Below the pieces are notes generated by a model. It had not been told where the DNA came from and searched no databases. It was given only the letters and a program-made list of their open reading frames with translations. Below, in pieces: positions 15,401-18,145 of a stretch of 18,145 nt of DNA (positions are counted from its first letter, which is position 1; each line of letters starts with the position of its first letter). A program made the position numbers and the translations under genes. Origin of the DNA: an uncultured Verrucomicrobiales bacterium (GTDB lineage: Bacteria; Verrucomicrobiota; Verrucomicrobiae; Limisphaerales; CANJSG01). The DNA lies in contig CAMLMI010000054.1 of the NCBI GenBank assembly GCA_946480965.1, forward strand, positions 1 through 18,145. The letters run 5' to 3'.

Positions 15401-15953
15401 GTTCAACTCCGCCACCTTGGAACCCGGCGAACAACGGGCCTCCGATGATTCCATCGGCGCGTCGCTGTGGTATCGGTGGACGGCTCCCGCCAACGGTCCC
15501 ACTCGGGTGGTCTCGTCGAATCCGCGGTCCCGGGTCGTCGTGTTCACCGGGTCCACCTTGGACGGGCTCACGGCCGTTCCGACTGCAACGAGCGGCCCAC
15601 CCTACACGACGAATGTCTTCCACGCGACGGTCGGCACCACCTACCGCATCCGGGTCACAGCAACGACGGACCGCACCACCGGCTTCACCTTGGACCTGAC
15701 CGGACCGCCGCGCCCGCCCCGGTTGCAGTTATCCCGAGCTCCGGGGAACGCGCCGGGCATCGGATTCGCCCTCAATGGCGTCACCGACCGGACCATCGCG
15801 TTGCAGGCTTCGACCAACCTTTTGGATTGGATCACCATCGGCTACGAAACTCCGGCGGACGATTCCCCCGTGTGGATCGATCCAGACGCAGCGGAGATTC
15901 CGCACCGCTTCTACCGGGCCTTGCCTTGGGAAGATCTTCTCGGCGTCGAATAG
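9480..15953 (+). CDS. Giant secreted multidomain protein: inactive reprolysin-like domain plus 12 WWxWTAP modules
   Basis: The 2157-aa protein begins with a signal peptide (MRRLLQLLALTVFALVPSVLRA). Residues about 27-250 follow a reprolysin/M12-type zincin: VQIVDLLVVG, DLRLRLVGF, RDELGADLVCLVVD, FGCQLERSD, RRVPWFSNPD, VPTG and ADNARTLRLTAPIVAQFRG. The expected HExxHxxGxxH is absent (LALAVSFNFGCQLERSD, about 157-173). Next come an Ig/cadherin-like domain (nt ~10246-10550) and twelve modules of ~115-135 aa, each with ND-x-F, TxExGEP and SxWWxWTAPxxG, starting near nt 10552, 11204, 11592, 11971, 12377, 12769, 13149, 13819, 14160, 14562, 14943 and 15337. Further Ig-like inserts lie at ~10930-11203 and ~13555-13818. 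The end carries LQASTNLLDW…HRFYRALPW, shared with the 425-aa protein. There is no membrane anchor. A surface or extracellular binding/adhesion role is plausible but inferred. ATG 9480 starts the signal peptide; the frame upstream to 9207 is antisense to the neighbour. Confidence 0.9.
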   Translation: MRRLLQLLALTVFALVPSVLRAAQPVQIVDLLVVGTTEAVSAAGGEDRLNERARAAVASANLILENSRVDLRLRLVGFRVSSGQESSWLETELDRMRDPADGRRDEIPGWRDELGADLVCLVVDNAPDISFKGLPGPSAANAYSAVAQSALLDSNALALAVSFNFGCQLERSDATPGGAFSFSLGHTFAVPGQGMFSTIDGAQSRRVPWFSNPDLSHLGVPTGIAAGSPNAADNARTLRLTAPIVAQFRGAAPMTLPPTVAFVPPPNATVRTVAQESPVLLEVSASDADGTVARVDYFLERDNGLVREWLGASTNAPFAFFWKPRDTGRCAVLAVATDNHGASGRSTTSLEFDVVPAAPANDLFANAQRLVGSLVDVEGRTTFATRETSEPGPGGGSVWYRWTAPNYGRLIVRRGAYRQGQYFGVFRGDAVGSLVKVRDNDAGSPTSFQSTIYVPVEAGVDYVLAVMNPVQPMASFGLELRLESSLHVELAQPLDGAIFPGGAPVSLQAAISLVDGSPITQAEVWRNNQTWVALAPPFTKTVLSNLPSGQQTLKLRVVDADGRNAESAPVTIRVGPANDAFTAPEPLDGTNFVFFGTVALASIEPGEPAPAGAIQSRSVWYRWTAPSNGRVRIHAESRQTPLVAVAYTGTELTNLTQIAWKWLANILEFTAVAGETYRLLVAIPAPESEVFNGGFSLGFQFRARESNDPFSTPKKLTGVPATETGEDAIATLDPGEVPPAEGLPGHSLWWSWTAPTSGLYRLGAQPEVATNTVFLAFYDADTFTLDLPPARTSHDGSLLFDAIAGREYRFMTDRSSGLPGRFQLLLTLVPAQDQFSNLAVLTGTNVAVEADSRFSTLEPGDTALFGVNARRSQWWSWTAPVNGWVRVVAEEVQFPFVLRAFTGTSRDSLTVFGGITNTSFGRPPYPSDFWFPLMAGQTAILGRAGLWDIPDGETDLAQFRVEFSPAPTNDAFADAAELATSLRLTVVSNSIATLETGEPDPGEFGQTGPIGTLWWRWTAPQAGTFLVRAAYWTLVGRLNVYQGETLTSLVPVGTRRNSGLGPSEMVLEATQGSSFWIAVARSDDYYGIALSVALLERPLNDDFANRLPLVGTNVVVTGSTVEATLETGEPGQSLSAWWTWTAPANGMLEVALTNADGFCGVDVFTGASLATLNLKGKADDYGFGMVFAHIPVNAGEAYAIRVRPSEFSANRGTTFDLGLFFHPAPVGDDFTQPLELTGREIIQTNSFLGASDEAWESPLTGRANGQSLWFRWTAPESGSYCVTASSSNYYSPKVAVQVGDSPENLSWPYRSVVMGEGGAAFWAEAGRTYCFLVHAGFGWGSANPPAMLFPPFEFALYPSRIVIPSPAQGETVAYGSTVALTPVVTGAESDPANFEISIYPENWEAPIPYPGSRTWLVNLYGTNGFMVRATIDGRLHQTAPTWVIARPANDRFVDAALLVTNQFVSGLLSEATAEPQEPIGQTNSLWWRWTAPATGRYWINPQFPGSSPSFAVYRGDTLDGADLLTAGTGSLPFDATVGTEYRIAQFGRTDVGLEFFIGSKPWPENDAFANRLPVLNNQIVASSAYATRETGEPIHGGESPGRSLWWTWTAEADGQLQIEFSTDLGFPALLAVYRGDSLSALTEEVVLKAQPSTFDLPNTVTNAFPVTAGVAYALALDGSQYGFLEARAKLTFRPYLANDAFAQATVLSGSSFDFTGTNALTLGATTVEPGEPDHGTASPTHSRWWAWNLPSAGHVSLALTGAPPGIMLAAYRGEALASLTLIGHTNQGRLEFDVESAETVRVAVAGHNPDARFGLSFQFYPVPANDAFASATELPAAGFDGTVWNYGATLEPGEPVLNSLGGQPGGASLWWSWTPQNRGAASLFTEFLGGWNPSILGVYRGSALESLEPVPTALNNQGGIDLLVSAGERYWIKTDWGLGAEGRFRLRLSYTPAHTNDAFASPADLADGSYVYWRFNSATLEPGEQRASDDSIGASLWYRWTAPANGPTRVVSSNPRSRVVVFTGSTLDGLTAVPTATSGPPYTTNVFHATVGTTYRIRVTATTDRTTGFTLDLTGPPRPPRLQLSRAPGNAPGIGFALNGVTDRTIALQASTNLLDWITIGYETPADDSPVWIDPDAAEIPHRFYRALPWEDLLGVE
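10552..15710 (+). repeat. Array of twelve diverged WWxWTAP protein modules
   Basis: The aromatic core motif recurs as VWYRWTAP, VWYRWTAP, LWWSWTAP, QWWSWTAP, LWWRWTAP, AWWTWTAP, LWFRWTAP, LWWRWTAP, LWWTWTAE, RWWAWNLP, LWWSWTPQ and LWYRWTAP, at nt near 10672, 11335, 11720, 12095, 12515, 12886, 13281, 13932, 14288, 14705, 15083 and 15464. Units are 340-406 nt where no Ig-like domain intervenes. DNA identity between units is low by eye, so this is an old protein-level array, not a recent tandem DNA repeat. Module 10 has lost the WTAP part (WNLP) and module 7 has lost the GEP motif (AWESPLTG). Confidence 0.85.
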
Positions 15954-15973
15954 CCGCGCGCCGGGGCAGCATC

Positions 15974-16007
15974 GGCCAAGGCAACGGTTTCCGCTGTTGC
16001 CTTGGCC
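15974..16007 (+). terminator. Strong hairpin after the giant gene
   Basis: GGCCAAGGCAAC (15974-15985) pairs perfectly with GTTGCCTTGGCC (15996-16007) around a 10-base loop, starting 20 bases after the stop codon of the giant gene. No T-run follows, so classical Rho-independent termination is incomplete. It could instead protect the 3' end or separate the giant's transcript from yifB, which begins 27 bases later. Confidence 0.5.
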
Positions 16008-16033
16008 CGCTCCGGCTCCCTAGCTTCGCGCCC

Positions 16034-17560
16034 ATGCTCTCCAAGGTCTGCTCTGCCGCCGTGCAGGGCATCGAGGCGTATCCCATCGAGGTCGAAGTCA
16101 ACGCCGGCTGGGGCGAGACGAACGTCGTCATCGTCGGCCTGCCCGACGCCGCCGTGCGCGAATCCCGCGACCGCGTCTCCACCGCGCTGACCAACTCCGG
16201 CTACAAGTTCCCGATGGGCCGCACGACCATCAACCTCGCCCCGGCCGACGTGAAGAAGGAGGGCCCCAGCTTCGATCTCCCCATCGCCCTCGGCATGTTG
16301 GCCGCCAGTGAACAGATCGACGCCGCGCGCCTCGAACACTTCGCCCTCGTCGGCGAACTCGCGTTGACCGGTGCGGTGCGTCCGGTGAAGGGCGTGTTGC
16401 CCATCGCCATCTCCGCCAAGGCCCAGGGCCTGCGCGGTCTGCTGGTTCCGGCGGAGAACGCGCCCGAAGCCGCGGTCGTCGCCGGGCTGGATGTCATTCC
16501 CGTCCGCAATCTCCGCGAAGCCGCCACCTTCCTCGAAAGCGAGCTGGAGATCGCCCCGACCCGCGTGGATGTCGCCGCGCTCTTCGACCAGCCGATCGAG
16601 GACGAGCTCGATTTCCTCGACGTGAAAGGCCAGGAGTCCGTGAAGCGCGCTTTGGAGATCGCCGCCGCCGGCGGGCACAACGTCCTGCTCATCGGCCCGC
16701 CCGGCACGGGCAAGTCGATGCTCGCGAAACGTCTCCCCACCATCCTCCCGCCCCTCACGCTGGAAGAAGCGCTGGAGACCACCAAGATACACAGCATCTC
16801 CGGCTCGCTCGGCGCGGGCCAGGCGCTCATCACCCGCCGGCCCTTCCGTTGCCCGCACCATACCGTGAGCGATGCCGGCCTGCTCGGCGGCGGCATCAAT
16901 CCCGCGCCCGGCGAAATCTCCATGGCGCACCACGGCGTGCTCTTCCTCGACGAGTTGCCGGAGTTCAAACGCAACGTGCTGGAGACGATGCGCCAGCCCT
17001 TGGAGGAAGGCACCGTCACCATCTCGCGCGCCGCCGGCACCATGACCTTTCCCTCCCAATTCATGCTCGTGGCCGCGATGAATCCCACGCCCGACGGCAA
17101 GATGCCGCACGAGAGCCGCAGTTCGCCCCGCGAGATCCAGAACTACCTCGGCCGCATCTCCGGGCCGTTGCTCGACCGCATCGACCTCCACGTGGAGGTG
17201 CCGGCCGTGAAGTTCCAGGACATCGCCAACGCCAAGCCCGGCGAACCTTCCTCCGCCATCCGCGAGCGCGTCATCGCCGCCCGTTGCCGCCAGTTGGCCC
17301 GCTTCGCCAACCGTCCACGCCTGACCTGCAACACGCGGATGAACAGCAAGGACCTGAAGACCTGGTGCCGCCTGGACGACGCCACGATGGAGCTGCTGAA
17401 GATGGCCATGAGCAACTTCAACCTCAGCGCCCGCGCCTACGACCGCATCCTCAAGGTCGCCCGCACCATCGCCGACCTCGCCGCCGCCGAGGACATCGCC
17501 GCCGACCACATCAGCGAAGCCATCCAGTATCGCAGCCTCGACCGCCAGCTCTGGACGTAG
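16034..17560 (+). CDS. YifB/ComM-family Mg-chelatase-like AAA+ ATPase
   Basis: A 508-aa cytosolic AAA+ ATPase of the YifB/ComM family; ComM acts as a helicase in branch migration during natural transformation, though most members are uncharacterised. The N-terminal ChlI-type domain (about 1-170) has VGLPDAAVRESRDRV, INLAPADVKKEGPSFDLPIA and LVGELALTGAVRPVKG. The AAA core has Walker A GPPGTGKS (221-228), FRCPHHTVSDAGLLGGG (271-287), Walker B VLFLDE (302-307), ETMRQPLEEG and ISGPLLDRIDLHVEVP (375-390); the C-terminal lid has NLSARAYDRILKVARTIADL. The cysteine-rich NPCPCGYxGD…C motif of typical members is replaced by NPTPDGKMPHESRSSP (350-365). Start is ATG 16034 (MLSKVCSAAVQGIEAYPIEV), the standard family N-terminus; the frame upstream to 15467 overlaps the giant gene and is not coding. 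Confidence 0.93.
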   Translation: MLSKVCSAAVQGIEAYPIEVEVNAGWGETNVVIVGLPDAAVRESRDRVSTALTNSGYKFPMGRTTINLAPADVKKEGPSFDLPIALGMLAASEQIDAARLEHFALVGELALTGAVRPVKGVLPIAISAKAQGLRGLLVPAENAPEAAVVAGLDVIPVRNLREAATFLESELEIAPTRVDVAALFDQPIEDELDFLDVKGQESVKRALEIAAAGGHNVLLIGPPGTGKSMLAKRLPTILPPLTLEEALETTKIHSISGSLGAGQALITRRPFRCPHHTVSDAGLLGGGINPAPGEISMAHHGVLFLDELPEFKRNVLETMRQPLEEGTVTISRAAGTMTFPSQFMLVAAMNPTPDGKMPHESRSSPREIQNYLGRISGPLLDRIDLHVEVPAVKFQDIANAKPGEPSSAIRERVIAARCRQLARFANRPRLTCNTRMNSKDLKTWCRLDDATMELLKMAMSNFNLSARAYDRILKVARTIADLAAAEDIAADHISEAIQYRSLDRQLWT

Positions 17561-17625
17561 AGTAGGTTGGGCTTCCGGCCCGACCCTCTCCGGTGGGGCT
17601 GCGTTGCCGCGCAGCCCTGACTTCC

Positions 17626-17651
17626 GGGAAACCAGCGAAGCGTCGTTTCCC
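17626..17651 (+). terminator. Hairpin downstream of yifB
   Basis: GGGAAAC (17626-17632) pairs with GTTTCCC (17645-17651) around a 12-base loop, 65 bases past the yifB stop. Two further GC hairpins precede it, the clearer being GGCTGCG…CGCAGCC near 17597-17616. There is no clean T-run. These may be terminators or outlying members of the palindrome array that follows. Confidence 0.3.
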
Positions 17652-17684
17652 TTCCCCCCATTGGCGATTCGGCCGCTCAAGCCC

Positions 17685-17939
17685 GTAGCGCCTGCGTCCC
17701 GCAGGCGGGTTCCGGCGGCATCTTGCCGCCGGTCCTCTGGGAAACTCGGAGCAGGATGCTCCGGGAACCCGCAGCCGAGACGGCTACGCTACGGACCGTA
17801 GCGCAAGCCTCCGGCTTGCCGTGCCGCAACCGTCCCGGTTGCCGTAGCGCCGACATCCTGTCGGCGAGGACGCCCTCCGCCGCAGCGCGCCCCGGCAAGC
17901 GCGACGCTTGCGACACGGCCGACGGGACGTCGGCGCTAC
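17685..17939. repeat. Array of about nine short hairpins with a shared TCC/GGA loop
   Basis: Consecutive palindromes: CGCCTGC-GTCCC-GCAGGCG (17689-17707), CCGGCGGC-ATCTT-GCCGCCGG (17712-17732), GGAGCA-GGA-TGCTCC (17748-17762), AGCCG-AGA-CGGCT (17773-17785), GCAAGCC-TCC-GGCTTGC (17803-17819), GCAACCG-TCC-CGGTTGC (17826-17842), GCCGACA-TCC-TGTCGGC (17849-17865), GCAAGCG-CGA-CGCTTGC (17895-17911) and GCCGACG-GGA-CGTCGGC (17918-17934). Several units are flanked by GTAGC or its complement GCTAC, and a head-to-head GTAGC junction sits at 17787-17803 (CGCTACGG-A-CCGTAGCG). I recall such 'GTAGCGCCGACATCCTGTCGGC' units as widespread in verrucomicrobial genomes. The interval 17561-18047 contains no credible gene; a long - strand frame there is only the translated repeat. 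Confidence 0.8.
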
Positions 17940-18047
17940 CCAGGCTTGGCCGGAGCCATCGCCCTACCCGCCGCGCCGATTCTTCCGGCTTGGACCGAGG
18001 ACGAACCTTGCCCGCCGCCGCCGGATTCCTAACATCCCGCCTCGCCA

Positions 18048-18145
18048 TGAGTTCCCCCTACGACGTGTTCCTCAGCCCCGGCTCCAAGGACCAAGCCGTC
18101 GTGCAACCTTCCGTAGCGGCGCCGCGGAAGAGCGCCCGAAATCCT
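18048..18145 (+). CDS. 5' fragment of a TIR-domain-like protein, cut by the window end
   Basis: The last 98 bases encode MSSPYDVFLSPGSKDQAVV…, which matches the first β-strand and following box of bacterial TIR domains (typically YDVFLSHSSKDKxxV). The usual SHSSKD is SPGSKD here. Beyond residue 20 the reading QPSVAAPRKSARNP loosely parallels the expected RPLAERLRKDGLRV, but with many single-base-type differences, so the sequence may be decaying or inaccurate near the contig end. Bacterial TIR proteins are often NAD-cleaving effectors of antiphage defence, or signalling modules; with only 33 residues neither role can be assigned. ATG 18048 is chosen because the preceding 100 bases show no continuing homology. 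Confidence 0.5.

Noticed and set aside
13410..15623. 737-codon open frame on the - strand
   Set aside because: It is fully antisense to the giant gene, whose modules are unmistakable; composition is low-complexity.
15467..16033. Upstream extension of yifB
   Set aside because: It overlaps the 3' end of the giant gene in another frame; family N-terminus MLSKVCSAAVQG starts at 16034.
17685..17939. CRISPR array
   Set aside because: Units are short palindromes of differing sequence with irregular spacing in both orientations, not identical direct repeats with uniform spacers.
17677..18048. 123-codon open frame on the - strand
   Set aside because: It is the translation of the hairpin array and lacks any protein-like pattern.

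Overview
The window looks like a GC-rich contig from an uncultured Verrucomicrobiota-type bacterium (or a close relative within the PVC group). The supporting signs are a planctomycete-type cytochrome C/DUF1549/DUF1553 protein, large secreted proteins built from 'NDxF…GEP…SxWWxWTAP' modules ending in a 'LxASTNLxxW…FYR' domain, a cysteine-rich Lgt variant, a YifB variant without its usual cysteine cluster, and intergenic arrays of short GC-rich palindromes. No rRNA, tRNA, CRISPR array or transposase gene was seen.

Layout. Bases 1-226 probably do not belong to the same genome: they carry the start of an alphaproteobacterial-type UbiK/BMFP gene (+ strand), which runs tail-to-tail into a truncated lgt (- strand). 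From about 227 to 9334 everything is on the - strand: lgt, a 425-aa secreted WWxWTAP-repeat protein, an enolase-superfamily enzyme close to cis-3-hydroxy-L-proline dehydratases, a secreted lethal-factor-like zinc peptidase, a tandem two-domain adenylate kinase, and a 1036-aa secreted PSCyt1/DUF1549/DUF1553 protein. A divergent 145-bp spacer then separates these from + strand genes: a 2157-aa secreted giant (9480-15953), a YifB/ComM-like AAA ATPase (16034-17560), and, after a palindrome array, the first 33 codons of a TIR-domain-like gene cut off by the window end.

The - strand genes are loosely packed, except the peptidase and enolase-type enzyme, which are only 25 bp apart, so most are probably transcribed separately. 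Functionally the window mixes housekeeping functions (lipoprotein maturation, nucleotide phosphorylation, a YifB ATPase) with an envelope/secreted set that may serve surface binding or polymer use.

The most unusual points are: (1) the giant protein starts with a reprolysin-like zincin domain in which every catalytic and zinc-binding position, and the Met-turn, has been replaced, followed by 12 diverged WWxWTAP modules and three Ig-like insertions; (2) an array of hairpins at 17689-17934 where stems differ but stay fully paired around a mostly fixed TCC/GGA loop; (3) a 281-bp palindrome-rich element bounded by perfect 12-bp inverted repeats; (4) an adenylate kinase with one canonical and one degenerate copy; (5) suspect sequence at both ends of the contig.
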